DNA of 64,000 nucleotides from Aphrophora alni (lineage: Eukaryota; Arthropoda; Insecta; Hemiptera; Aphrophoridae), in NCBI GenBank assembly GCA_963513935.1, contig OY740770.1:89402198-89466197 (forward strand), given 5' to 3'. Shown here piece after piece: positions 39,200-54,952 of the stretch (position 1 is the stretch's first letter; each line of letters opens with the position of its first letter). The translations under genes and the position numbers were made by a program. Under the pieces are notes generated by a model. It was given only the letters and a program-made list of their open reading frames with translations, ran no database searches and had not been told where the DNA came from.

Positions 39200-39385
39200 A
39201 TGTTTTGTGCTAGATATAGTATTTAATAGAATTATATTGTTCCTATTGAACTTTTCAAAGCAATCAACTGAACTGTGAATTACCTTTCGAATAACCGGAC
39301 TTTGTTTAATTTGGTTGTCAATAACAACGTATATATTTAGTTAAAAGCTCACAATTACTGCCTCCTATAGTGCAGTCGAATAAAC
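39200..39385 (+). repeat. Unclassified interspersed repeat, copy B
   Basis: Same-orientation diverged copy of 31,478-31,660. This copy has lost or gained a few bases in the first half relative to copy A. Confidence 0.65.
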
Positions 39386-40430
39386 ACATAAACAAATAGT
39401 GAAACTAAACTATTATTGTTAGTTGGTTTTTCACAATTTTGACTTGTAATACTATAGTTTATAAAAGTCATTTATCCCTAGAGTTATTGACGTTTTCACA
39501 AAACAGCCGAAAAAAAAGTGTAATTCTTAAATATTGTATAGAAAAGATATAGAAATAATGAATTATACTGGAGACGATTGTCAAGAAACCCTGCACAGTT
39601 ATATTTCTCTTTGAAATTATGTGATGCACTTAAATATATGAAATTATCTAATTCATTGATCACAAATAACCTTTAGTATTTTTAGGCTATATTTAAATAT
39701 TGAAATGTTTTTTTATTGAGATAGATTTCACGGAGAAAGTAGACATTAGATACTACGATATCTCGTGGGTATAAATTAAAACTGTTTTTGGATTAATGGA
39801 TCTTTAACGGCACGTACCCCTTTCCCACATTAAAAAAAGGTTTGAAAATTTCGAAATATTTCCCCTTTGAAATAACTTAATGTTATTTACGTTTTTTCAC
39901 TTTAATATTTGAATATACAAATTTAAATTCAATAATAGCAAACGAAATTTGAAAGCAGACAAACATATAACCTACACAAGATTTTAAGGCTTGTAATTTC
40001 TAAAAAAAAAAATCATCCTAAAATTTATATAATATCATACATACGTCTCTACCATAAAAATGTTATCCTAAGCCGTTTAAATAAATTGATGTAATATAAC
40101 TGTACATTGAATAATATTTACTATAAATACCTTATACAGGTTGTCTTCAGTCCGTGTTTGTGAATAAAGCTACAGCGCTTCGTCAAGTTTAGTATCACTC
40201 TTACACACGTAACACGTAATACAAAAGATCGTATTTTAACTCTTTGCAAATAATACAGTTTTATATGAGAAAATTTGTGGTGACATTATATATAGGTGTC
40301 CCTACTCTGCGACAGGTAGGAGAATAGTTTGGAACTGGTAAATAATTGAAGATAATATCGTGGTTGAAAGTCTGATCATTATAATGTTTTTTGTTGTATG
40401 TTATTGTTAAGTTTGGCGATTTCGTTATAG
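39386..40430. other. AT-rich spacer, nothing recognised
   Basis: No supported feature. Confidence 0.5.
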
Positions 40431-40440
40431 ATGAGGTTAG

Positions 40441-40825
40441 AAGAAAAATTCAATTTATCATTTAACATGTTGCACGTGTTGTTCATGTACTCCTTGTGTA
40501 TCTGAAAATTCTTCTAATATTTTTCCAAAAAGTCAATGGTTGCAAGCAAATCATATATGTCAAACAAAAGAGTTCTTTGCAACTAAATAAACTCACTGCT
40601 CGAAAAGTGCGTTCCTTGATAAAACTGTATAAAATAGTCCATCTTGTAAGACCAATTGTGAACTTAAAAAAACGTACCTTAATACAAAATAGCAAAATAT
40701 ATTTGGAACGTATCGTAAAAATGGAAATAAAATTGACAAGTGGCATTAGTTTGAAAAATAGCTTAGATTTAAAGAAAATTATCGATCTTAACCCGTCAAA
40801 TGTTACTTTTATTTTTCAGAAATAA
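40441..40825 (+). pseudogene. Broken unrecognised reading frame with Cys cluster
   Basis: A first frame (40,441-40,590) reads HLTCCTCCSCTPC then FPKSQWLQANHICQTKEFF. A second frame, overlapping and shifted by one base (open 40,496-40,825), continues with LNKLTARKVRSLIKLYKIVH and ends after SLDLKKIIDLNPSNVTFIFQ. Joined by one frameshift near 40,575-40,590 they would make a stretch of about 125 residues with few stops, unusual for DNA this AT-rich. I recognise no family. The fit could be chance, and the second frame begins at a non-ATG codon. Confidence 0.28.
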
Positions 40826-41326
40826 AGTTCAAAAAGCTATGATTAAAATATATAGTTTAGATGAACATTTTGATTAGATATTTGTTAAATAACAAGTTAA
40901 AACGATATTAATAACGAATAAAACCATCAAATATAAGAATATAGTTTGTAAGTGATTGAAGGAGAATAGGAAAACTGACTAAACTATGTCAAACTAATTG
41001 AACATGAGGTTAAAAACAATTCCAACCCCTCCCCACCTCCATTAGTTTATATTGATTGTGTTAATGGATACTATTCACTTTGTGTTTGAATTACGGTATA
41101 ATTACAATCTAACCTGCATTTTGTGACATGACGAAGCTTTTAAATACCAGGTTAATTTCTATATTTACAAATTTGTGTGTTATAATTTAAAAATTTTGCT
41201 CTTATGATTTTTTTTTTTTATAGAAAATTATAAATTTTAATGAACACATTATATCGTTTTCCTGTAAGAAAGAATATATATTACATATTATATTATTATA
41301 TATTCTTTCGAGTATATATATTTTTT

Positions 41327-44479
<3,153 letters not shown>

Positions 44480-44735
44480 ATGGCCAATTTAGAAGCAATC
44501 CGCCTTCAGTACGAAACGATTCAAAACAGAACTTAAAGAAAGAAGAAATGTCATTTTAAGCAAAGGTTTGACATATACCTTCAATAATTACAATGAACAC
44601 ACCATAGAAGATATAGTTGCTAATGTTGAAAACAACATCACATTTATGAGTGAATATGACAAAAATGTCTTTCACAGAGAATGAAAAATTTAGTTGAAGG
44701 AGAATATTTTAATTAAAAAACAATGGAATAAAACT
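44480..44735 (+). pseudogene. Degenerate unrecognised coding remnant
   Basis: Three short frames follow one another: an ATG frame at 44,480 (MANLEAIRLQYETIQNRT); a 63-codon frame at 44,493-44,684 containing RRNVILSKGLTYTFNNYNEH and IEDIVANVENNITFMSEYDK; and an overlapping ATG frame (MKNLVEGEYFN) whose ATG overlaps the previous stop. Hydrophilic, protein-like composition suggests a decayed gene with frameshifts, perhaps of viral or transposon origin. No family is recognised. Confidence 0.32.
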
Positions 44736-44944
44736 TTTAAAACAAGAATAATAATTAATTAAGCAATTAAAAGAAAAAATGGTTATTATATGCAATCAGA
44801 TAAATCTAACACAGTATTTATTTTAGGTAAGATGAAATATGTTAATAGAGTAAACAAAATATTATAATATGGTACTCATACCAAACTATGGTATAGTTGA
44901 AATAATATCTAATTCAAAATAATGTTTAACATAAAAAACTTATT

Positions 44945-45226
44945 ATGTTTAATGAAGTATTAGCAGAGCATATACTTCAAACTAACCATATTATAGATTT
45001 TAAATTTGTTAAATTAGTTAAAAATGAAGACAAAATGATATTGATTATTAGTTATGAGAGTATTTATAATGTTATAAATATTATCAAACATAATTATAAT
45101 ATTGATATGGTAAATGTCATAAAAGGCTCTAACTTACCTAACTCGCCTATTTATATCCATTATTTATTTCTTATTTATTTTTGTATTTTCTATCTTAATA
45201 TAGCCTATAATTTATATTTTATATGA
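44945..45226 (+). CDS. Hypothetical small protein, unrecognised (93 aa)
   Basis: An ATG-started frame with a mixed hydrophilic first half (AEHILQTNHIIDFKFVKLVK) and a hydrophobic, aromatic tail. It follows the decayed frames at 44.5 kb by 210 bases and precedes a 63-base T run. It may be part of the same decayed unit. Codon use is extremely AT-rich and no motif is visible, so a chance frame cannot be excluded. Confidence 0.22.
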   Translation: MFNEVLAEHILQTNHIIDFKFVKLVKNEDKMILIISYESIYNVINIIKHNYNIDMVNVIKGSNLPNSPIYIHYLFLIYFCIFYLNIAYNLYFI

Positions 45227-45301
45227 AATATGTCAATTTTTATTTGAAATTAAAGGTGTATTCATATTTTGTTTTATAGTCATCAGTGAATAAGTTATTG
45301 T

Positions 45302-45303
<2 letters not shown>

Positions 45304-45366
<63 letters not shown>
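45304..45366. repeat. Poly(T) tract, 63 bases
   Basis: An unbroken T run. It could be the reverse-strand A tail of a retroposed sequence to its left (minus-strand element), or slippage. Its length is near the limit of reliable assembly. Confidence 0.95.
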
Positions 45367-45369
<3 letters not shown>

Positions 45370-45539
45370 TATCTTTTTAAGTTCACGTTGTGTTAGATAT
45401 ATGTAAGTTAGGAATAGTTTGTTGGTTAATTAGTATCTAAAAATAACATGTTCTGTTTTATTAGTACATTTCAATTCAGTTTGTTTTTAGAAATTTAGGT
45501 GTTATTTTGATAAGAATTATTTATTTTTGTTAGAAAATA

Positions 45540-45965
45540 TTATCCAGGTAGTTGACTAATTGTAAAAGGACCCATCCCCACTCCACCTGGTGGGAGGGAC
45601 AAGGTCACTGCTGGCTAATGACTTAGCTCAATGTCATTGATTGAACTAACCACAGGAAGGAGTATTTAAAGAACCTTACTTGTATAAGTGTTTAAAATAT
45701 TTATAGAATTAGTAGCTTAGATATTAACCTATAAACCTCAAGCCATACTACATTGAGTATCGGTTTTGGCATTCCTGTGATGATCTAGTTGGATCTATTT
45801 ATGGGCTAGATATCTCTCTTTTAATTCCTATCGGGTCCTCTTGCTCAATTTCTTCTGTTTTCAGACTTAAATATATTGGAATATTAGGGTATTCCAGGGC
45901 TATGGGTCTTTATTTTAAATTCTTGTATTCCTTTTTTTAATTCGATAATAAACAAAATGTTTCTG
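45540..45965 (+). mobile_element. LTR-like unclassified segment
   Basis: A less AT-rich block with a TATTTAAAG TATA-like motif near 45,663, C/T-rich text and AATAAA near 45,947 shortly before its right end. The layout resembles an LTR (promoter, R, poly(A)). No terminal TG/CA pair with a target duplication could be fixed, so edges and identity are uncertain. Confidence 0.25.
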
Positions 45966-47514
45966 GCCCTAAAAAAAACTACAATATGATTTACTACCTT
46001 TATAAATAACTCAGATTAGGATACTGTAAGTGGAGAACAAGTTTATATTTACTTGCATAGGAATTATATTATGATATGTCCTAGGTCTAAAATAAATGGT
46101 ATAAAAATATTTCACAAACTTTATAACTCTCTCACCACAAAACTGAAAAAACGATGCAATTACATGGTTTTTGTCACTCAAATATCTACATAAAATAAAT
46201 TAAAAATCGCATATACTATTACACCAAAAGTCCATATTTATAATTATAAATAAAAATTGAACATTACATTATGAAAGATATCACAAAAAATAAAGCTCGA
46301 ACAAAAGTTCTCACAAAAATTACGCTAAGTATTATTTTTTTAGATTGGTTCATGAAAAATCTAGTCAATATAACTTAAATCTTTTACATATTAAGAAGAT
46401 ATCTAAGGTATATTTTTTCAATATATAAATATATGCGCAGATTTTAGTTATTTTACATAACTTATATTATGATTATTATATTAACTCATTTTATATACTT
46501 GTTTGGTTGTTATTACATTCAAAAACATTTAATATATACATGTAGTTATAAAACACTATAAAAAAATCAAACTCCCCAAAGATTATTTCACAGACCAATA
46601 ACTTCAAATAGGTTCATCATTTCTTTAGTGTCTAGACGGAACTGAGTCGAGTTAACGGTATGTCATTTGTATTATTAGATCTCTTTTATTTTATCTCAAG
46701 CTTAGATACCGATACTATACGTTATAACTTTATGTTAAGTTTCTCATATTACATTTCTTTTTATTCAGTCCCTTTATCACAGTTCTGAATGTATGGTATG
46801 CACTCTCTATAAATTTTGTTTAATAATATACTTAACTTGACAGAATTTGCCATCTTACACTATATAATTTTATTTTATTAAAAATGAGATTCCAATTATG
46901 ACATCAGGAATAATTGCTTTGATCAGAGAAAATAAATATAAAATCATTGGGTTTTCCTATGTGTAATAAGTTTTTTCCTAAATAACCAAATTATTTTTTC
47001 TTAATCAAAAGTAACCATACGATAAATTGGAAACCAGCGCTATTAATTAGATGATTATTATTAGTTCAATTTGAAAAAATTCCAATATAACATCCTCTAA
47101 TATACGTAGTACAAAGAAATTTACGTTATGCATTAAAAATAGTTGAAGGTATTTTCCGAATATATGTGTTTTTCTGTTTAGAGAATGCCTCAGAAAGCCG
47201 TATTTTGAATTATGTGGCTCTGTCTATCGTCTAACAGAGTTTTATTGAATTTATATTGATGACATATTTTGCTATATATTTTCTTGGGGCATTTTTTTTG
47301 TCAGAGACAGTAATTTTCATTAAGAAAATTTAAGGGTAGCTCTAAGAGAACAGGAAAAGAAATTAAAAAAAATACTTTTCTTGAATCACATGACGTTGTT
47401 AATATTATGTTATCAATTAGAGGACTAAAGTTTGAAATAAAAAGTATTATTTTATGTATCATTAAAATTCTCAGTTTGCAAGTCAATTGTTAAAAAATCA
47501 TCGGCCATGTGTTA

Positions 47515-47517
<3 letters not shown>
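45966..47517. other. AT-rich spacer, nothing recognised
   Basis: No supported feature. Confidence 0.5.

Positions 47518-47555
<38 letters not shown>
47518..47555. repeat. (TA)n microsatellite
   Basis: About 19 TA units. Confidence 0.95.
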
Positions 47556-47559
<4 letters not shown>

Positions 47560-49238
47560 CAAAATACGGCTTTCAATTTGACGATGTCTTTGAATATAGG
47601 AGGTAATATCATCATGTACTTCACACCTGAAGGCGAAACGATGAATTGTGTTCCCGGTTGGGAATTACTACGATGACTTAATTCACGTCCAGCATGGTGA
47701 ATTTTCAATAAGTGTGATGATACGTCTATGAAAATCGTTATGATCTCGTTTATGAGAAATTGTACCATCGCTATATAGTTCCAAGCCAACTCCAACCACG
47801 TTCCATCTTTTTGGCTCAATAATAGATATACTGTTAGGGAATTATTTTCATACAGGTGAACAGGTGATGAATCTTGTGGAGATTGGGTATGCCTTAGACT
47901 TTAAAATTTCACTCAAGAAAAAATTTAAAGTTTAGCAAAATATCGAACATTTGCATAGATGTTTGATAGGATTATGGAAACGTTAAACATATTTATTTGA
48001 AGTACTTTTTATTTCACTTCGCTTTTGAGTTATCCTCGTAAAACCATTGTATTTTAAAATTAATATAACAATCATAAATATATAATAGTTATATTGTAAC
48101 CAATTTTAAAATCATATTTATTTACCTATTTCTTATAGTTGTATATCTTTATATTAACAAAGATATAACTTTGCATAGCTCTTGAACTTTAGCTTTATAG
48201 CTTTGCACAGATGTTACGAATTGCTTGTAGATTGCAGTAGCTGTATTTTGTACTCTTATTATAATGCATGTTTAACGTTAACGCCATTGAATATTACAAG
48301 ATTTTGACAGGCTAGGTCTTTAGTTTGATAAAATATGTAAATGTTTCTTTAAAAAAGAGCATTCTACATTTAACACTAGAACCACGGCTGCGGTAAATTT
48401 TAACAGCTTAGAACTTTATACATAAATTATCAAGTAAAGTTTTGTTTTCCAAAAGCACCGGTCATAAACTGTGTCTCAATTGATCAGGTGAATACATAAT
48501 TAGTGTACAAAATTGTGTATTGTATTATACATGATTATTATATACGTAGAACCCGCATCCGCTGTCAAAATTACTATTAAAATATTTATAAAATATATTT
48601 ACAATTTTTAAATAAATTATATTACTTTTCATATCATGCATGTATGTAATACAATTTCTTAAAGTAATTTTGTTTTCTAATTCTTAGAATTGAAGGTCGA
48701 ATTATGTAACAATTATACAGTCGGCATTTTCCAATAAAGAATAGTCTCCAGACGTATATTAAAGCTGATACCCAAATTCTGAGAATGTCATAAAACAGTT
48801 ATTTAAAAAAAAAATAATGTTCGTTTTGATTTGTAAAGTGAAAAAAGGACATATCAATACGACGGAGTTTGAGTGATCGTAATCTTACATTTTATTTTAT
48901 TCATAAACAATTTTATGGATCTTGAAAAGATATTAATTTTGCAACTCAACACAATGACAGTTTAAATAAATACATGTCTGATGTATTTGGTAATAGCGTT
49001 GAAAAAGAATATACAGTAATAAGATTAATTATGATTTCATAAATATAAATATCAGTTTTAGTGTAGACGGATTTATAATTATAATTATTTAAAGTAATGG
49101 TAAAATAGAAGGGAGTAGACGATTATTCAAATTTCATTCATAAGACAAAATAGCTTATCAAATTATTTCGACAGAGTATGAAAAGTTTGGTAATTGATTG
49201 GTTTGCAGTCTTATAACGCATAAAAATAGATGAAGTAT
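47556..49238. other. Spacer with one balanced-composition patch
   Basis: 47,559-47,819 is less AT-rich and carries an 86-codon minus-strand frame (MSQKDGTWLELAWNYIAMVQ at its start). The plus strand of the same patch has repeat-like text (CACCTGAAGGCGAAACG). I recognise neither, and favour a repeat fragment over a gene. The rest is AT-rich with no features. Confidence 0.4.
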
Positions 49239-49246
49239 TATATAAG
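49239..49246 (+). promoter_or_regulatory. TATA box of a candidate promoter
   Basis: TATATAAG is followed by GC-richer sequence. TCAGCA at 49,259-49,264 is a possible initiator, although its spacing to the TATA box (22 bases) is short. A second initiator-like GTCAGTTG occurs at 49,309-49,316. Confidence 0.35.
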
Positions 49247-49384
49247 CCAAGGTCAACCTCAGCAGATAGTTATAGTCGACAACTTGAGTTGTCACGTGGT
49301 TGGCGGGAGTCAGTTGATTAACGGAAAAACTGGATCAGGTGGACACTGCCAGACGGGAGTAAGTGACAAAAGTGTTTTTAAGGT

Positions 49385-49458
49385 ATGAATTTGTTAGTAG
49401 AAAAGAATTCGCTTCAAGGGAGCAGCGCAATGAACTATAGAATTTCGATACTAGGGAG
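49385..49458 (+). CDS. Candidate first coding exon, partial
   Basis: ATG at 49,385 opens a 24-codon frame (MNLLVEKNSLQGSSAMNYRI then SILG) that runs into a good donor, GGGAG|GTGAGCT, at 49,459. It lies about 140 bases downstream of a TATA box in the least AT-rich DNA of this region. No matching acceptor or second exon can be assigned, and the peptide is not recognised. An LTR leader is an alternative. Confidence 0.27.
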
Positions 49459-49713
49459 GTGAGCTAGTTTCATAAGTAAATCAAATTATTAATCTTTGTA
49501 ATTCATGTTAAAGTCTAATTCTGTCATACGCATTGAAATACCCCTGGATCAAATGATTACTATATATAACTAATAAATAAGTTTGATGATTCATATTATT
49601 ATTTACATATTATATTAGAGTCAATAATTAGTAGGAGGTATTTTTATACTGTACAAAGATTTAATAATATATGGGATATATGTACATGCATTTTAAGTTA
49701 GTCTTAATTTTAG

Positions 49714-50022
49714 AACTATACCATTGCTTGCCTATGTCGTTTAGTTAGTACACGACTCCAGGAATATCCTTTAACTATTAACAACAGTAATAATCAGAAT
49801 ATAAAAAGCAATGCTTGAGAGTACTGTAATAATTGGAATGGAACAAGTAATGCAAGTGTATGCTGTATTATTCAGAATGGTTACGGTAATGCACTAGTAG
49901 AACAAGAGCCGTAACTAGAGATTGAACATTTGGATAGTGTGGAAACAGCAGAGAATCAACCATTTTATGAACGTGAACAAAATAAACTAATAGAATATTC
50001 AAGCTTAAGAAAAATTTACTAA
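49714..50022 (+). pseudogene. Stop-interrupted unrecognised reading frame
   Basis: One frame runs 103 codons with only two internal stops (TGA 49,816 and TAA 49,912). It includes ACLCRLVSTRLQEYPLTINN and LEIEHLDSVETAENQPFYER. Low stop density in AT-rich DNA suggests old coding sequence, possibly linked to the candidate exon 260 bases upstream. No family is recognised. Confidence 0.22.
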
Positions 50023-50236
50023 TTAGAATTGGTAAATTCATCAATTTCGTACATCAATCTCACAAAGGTTCACACAAATACAGAATTGCAGAAACACAGA
50101 GGCAGAAATGAATCTATAAGAAAGGGAAAAAATGTTAGTGTCCTGAAATAAAGGAATACATCCATTGGATGTTTATATATTTATGTGACGTGATGTGCTA
50201 AATTAATTTTTGATGCACTTGGAGATGTTACTAATG

Positions 50237-50256
50237 AAAAAAAAAAAAAAAAAAAA
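50237..50256. repeat. Poly(A) tract, 20 bases
   Basis: An A run. It could mark a retroposed 3' end, but no upstream element or duplication was found. Confidence 0.8.
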
Positions 50257-51809
<1,553 letters not shown>

Positions 51810-52847
51810 AGTAAACAGTAAAAACACTAATATTATTCACACTATATTTTTCGAAACAAGCAAGGAACACTTTAATGTTTAGGAATTCAAAAATAATACT
51901 AATTATTATCATTACTGCTAAAACCCAGTTGTTATATAAATTACTAAAAAGGCCGATGGGTGAAAAAACATATAAGTTTAAGTCTGTCCGCAACGTATAT
52001 GAAGATTGGAATGTAATGTTCACATGGCTTTCCTCGGTTGCATATAAGTGAGTATTAAAGAAAAAGTTAAAGCTAAAAGTACTAAAAAACACAACAGCTA
52101 AATTAAATACCTCCTAAATAATAAAAGTTTTATACATATCATAGAAAACAAGAATAATAAAAACGTAACTAATTTTTCATTATTTATGTCGTCTTATTTA
52201 TTTTAACATCGATGTATATAGGCGTTACAGAGGGTAAATCTGTGTATACAACATATATATGTAAACAACATAGAAGGTTATTAATATAAATATTTATACA
52301 ATTTAATAAGACACTACATTTGCCGGATCCGTTGAACAATCCAATGTAATTAACAGTAATTATTTTGATATTAATAACGTTTTCAAAAGTATTGTATTTA
52401 TTGGATTGTTATTATTATTAGATTTTAGCAGATCAAAAATATTATATGCCTCTTTCTACTGCATAACTGTTTCAAGTGATTTAAATATCTTTTAATACTT
52501 CATTGAGTCAATGAATAATAATATTTTAACATGTAAAGATACGGTTTTATTTAGGTAGGAATTATAGTCCGTCGTAGGTTTATCTTTAAAAATCCTAGCG
52601 TATCGTTATTATGTCTACCATTAAACAATTTTAAGTATATCCAGAAGCCTGGTACAGCTCAAAACTTGAAATTCTGAATTAAAGCTTTTGGGTCACGTAA
52701 TATAGCATACTAAAACATTTTAAAATAAAAACTCTATTTTCAATAATTATTTTACCAAAGTCATTAAATTGTGTAAATAATCTCGTTATATTGATGTTTT
52801 ACATGTAATGGGTTACTTTAAACAAAACTCACCCTTTATATTCTACT
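51810..52847. other. AT-rich spacer, nothing recognised
   Basis: No supported feature. Confidence 0.5.
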
Positions 52848-52974
52848 CCGGTTCGTAAATAGGAGTGAGCAAGAACACGTAGCGATAAGAGCAGAGCTAA
52901 TATTGGATGAAGGGAACATATTGCTTCTGAGACCCAGTACACAACCTTTTACATACAAAGAGACAAGTTAACCC
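52848..52974 (+). repeat. Second unclassified interspersed repeat, copy A
   Basis: It matches the reverse complement of 63,000-63,129 at roughly four bases in five. Shared landmarks in order are GTGAGCA-GAACAC, TAGCGATAAGAGCA, GGAACATATTG, ACCCAGTA, ACAACC and ACAAAGAGACA. Weaker similarity extends about 35 bases to the left. Confidence 0.8.
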
Positions 52975-53866
52975 CAATATTGTTTTAAAATCTATAAAGT
53001 GTAACGTAAAACAATATATGTTGAAAAAGAAGATGAAATAAATTAATTAACGCCACCCTTGTACGTACCGGTAATAAATGATTTACCGGTACTGGAAGTC
53101 AGTTTAGTAGTACTGCACTGTGAAAGGGGGATGTCTTAAAGAGATGTTACTTTACAGGATTATTCTTTTACCATATGAATTAAGTTTTAAATATAAAAAA
53201 AAAAGTATAAGATTTTTATTCTCGATAAATAATATAATAACTTCAAAAAATCAAAATACATTTTGACGTAGTCGTCTATTCTGTGACTAACGTCATAAGA
53301 AATAATCCCGCCTCTGTTATACCAGTATTTTGTACATGAAACTAGAATAAAAATCTTATGTAGTGTCTAGATTAGTATGGTATTAAATCGTCAAACAGAT
53401 TCAACGTTATTCAGAAATGACTTATTGGTAAACAGAAGTATAATATTTTTCTCAGAAGGTCATCTTCGCCTCATAAATAAAGGAAGGCAACAAGTGGAAT
53501 AAATAAACACCCCTATCAATAAAATTATATAATTGTGTCAGTTCCAGTGAAGATGGTAAGATTTTGTCAAGACCTCATAGGATAGATAAAAAAAGATATA
53601 TAACACATGGAGACGGTGTAGGTATATACAATTAGTTTCCCTTGAGTTGGTGGTACTCCTACTCACAAAGTAACCGCCCTATCCGAATTAGGATTACATT
53701 TTAATAATTCAACAACACTTCTCATTTTAATACATATTGTTATTCATCTAAAACATTTTAATTTTGTTTTTTGTCAAAATTATATTTAAAATTGTACATT
53801 AATTTTAGTTAAAATTTGACATCATTTCTGACCATTAACAATAATTATTATTTTAAACATTTATTA
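52975..53866. other. AT-rich spacer, nothing recognised
   Basis: No gene or repeat seen. Confidence 0.5.
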
Positions 53867-53926
53867 AAATATATAAGACTTACCGACGTCAATATTCTGT
53901 TTGACGACGGTAAGTCTTATATATTT
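53867..53926. repeat. 60-bp hairpin-forming inverted repeat
   Basis: Two 26-base arms match at 25 positions around an eight-base loop. The arms contain ATAAGACTTACCG and end GTCAA. It sits about 120 bp left of the solo LTR. It could be a tiny fold-back element or a structured RNA; the loop and stem are shorter than a typical pre-miRNA. Confidence 0.85.
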
Positions 53927-54042
53927 GAATTAATATAACAATATTCGGAATGGCAATAACAAATTATTAAACATTTAGTTACTCTTAAATAATAATAGAA
54001 AAAAAAATAATGTAATTTATCATGATTTAAATGTAAGTGTGT

Positions 54043-54046
54043 AAGC
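54043..54046 (+). repeat. Target-site duplication AAGC, left
   Basis: AAGC directly precedes the LTR start TGTAATG and recurs at 55,048-55,051 directly after the LTR end CGTTACA. Four bases is the duplication length of some Ty3/gypsy elements. It is short enough that chance must be kept in mind. Confidence 0.6.
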
Positions 54047-54209
54047 TGTAATGAAGCAAAATCTTCATTAATTAAATACTCAAATAAGAGTTATATAAAC
54101 GATTTAGAAGAGTAAACAAGGTCCTAAGTAACCAGATCAAAGGTGATGGAAGGTTCTAGAACGTCCAAAGTCAACATTGGATAGCTGACCCCCCACCACA
54201 AAAACACAG

Positions 54210-54245
54210 TATAAAAGCAGCCTCGAGCAGCTAAAAGAGTCAGTT
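54210..54245 (+). promoter_or_regulatory. Core promoter of the solo LTR
   Basis: TATAAAAG (54,210-54,217) and the arthropod initiator TCAGTT (54,240-54,245) are 32 bases apart, measured from the first T to the predicted start A at 54,242. That is textbook RNA polymerase II spacing. Confidence 0.8.
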
Positions 54246-54308
54246 GGGGTTGAACCACCCTGACTGCCATTCCGGCAGACCTCTCCCCTCTCCTCGACAT
54301 CCTATTAC

Positions 54309-54602
54309 CGCAGTGGCGTGTTGAGCCCTCGGTAAATCCTTACCTGTCGCAGAGGCGTGCTGAGCCCTCGACATCCTGTCCCCGCAGAGGCGTGTTGAGC
54401 CCTCGGTATTTCCGTACCTGTCGCAGAGGCGTACTGAGCCCTCGACATCCTGTCACCGCAGGGGCGTGTTAAGCCCTCTGTAAATCCGTACCTGTCGCAG
54501 AGGCGTGCTGAGCCCTCGACATCCTGCCAACGCAGAGGCGTGTTGAGCCCTCGGTATTTCCGTATCCGTCACAGAGGCGTGTTGAGCCCTTGACATAGGA
54601 GG
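54309..54602 (+). repeat. 74-bp dimeric minisatellite in the solo LTR, about four copies
   Basis: Units starting CGCAGAGGCGTGTTGAGCCC alternate in length 39 and 35 bases (starts near 54,309, 54,348, 54,383, 54,422, 54,457, 54,496, 54,531 and 54,570). Long units end GGTAAATCC or GGTATTTCC then TACCTGT; short units end GACATCCTG. The repeat is much less AT-rich than the window. Confidence 0.92.
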
Positions 54603-54662
54603 GGGTATTCCCCCTTCCTCTACCTCATAAGTAGAAAATATTAAGAAACCTGATTGTTCCAG

Positions 54663-54788
54663 AGTCAGTGGATCCCAAGACACCACGTCGTAAGGATCAA
54701 GGCGAGTCAGTGGATCCCAAGACACCACGTCGTAAGGATAAGGGCAAGGCAGTAAATCCCAAGATACCAAGTCAGCTCACATCAGTAT
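54663..54788 (+). repeat. 42-bp tandem repeat, three copies, 14-codon periodic
   Basis: Copies start near 54,663, 54,705 and 54,747, the third being diverged. The period is a multiple of three. The plus frame is open from 54,635 to the stop at 54,827 and reads ESVDPKTPRRKDQG, then ESVDPKTPRRKDKG, then KAVNPKIPSQL. No ATG starts it, so a translated product is unproven. Confidence 0.85.
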
Positions 54789-54946
54789 CGAGTGAGAAGA
54801 CACCCGCAGAACAGCTGTTGCAGTTGTAGATCCAACGATCTACGGATGGATTTTTTAAACTAGTGAAGTCAAGAAAGTGATTACAGTCGATGGATACAAG
54901 TTAAGTGTCAAGTGTATACTGTCCGTTGTAGCTAAGAAAAGTTTTC

Positions 54947-54952
54947 AATAAA
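54947..54952 (+). terminator. Polyadenylation signal of the solo LTR
   Basis: AATAAA in TTTTCAATAAATTATTC, about 700 bases after the predicted start site. Confidence 0.6.

Noticed and set aside
54453..54770. 105-codon minus-strand frame with repeated DVVSWDPLT motifs
   Set aside because: It is the antisense reading of the 42-bp and 74-bp minisatellites inside a plus-strand LTR.
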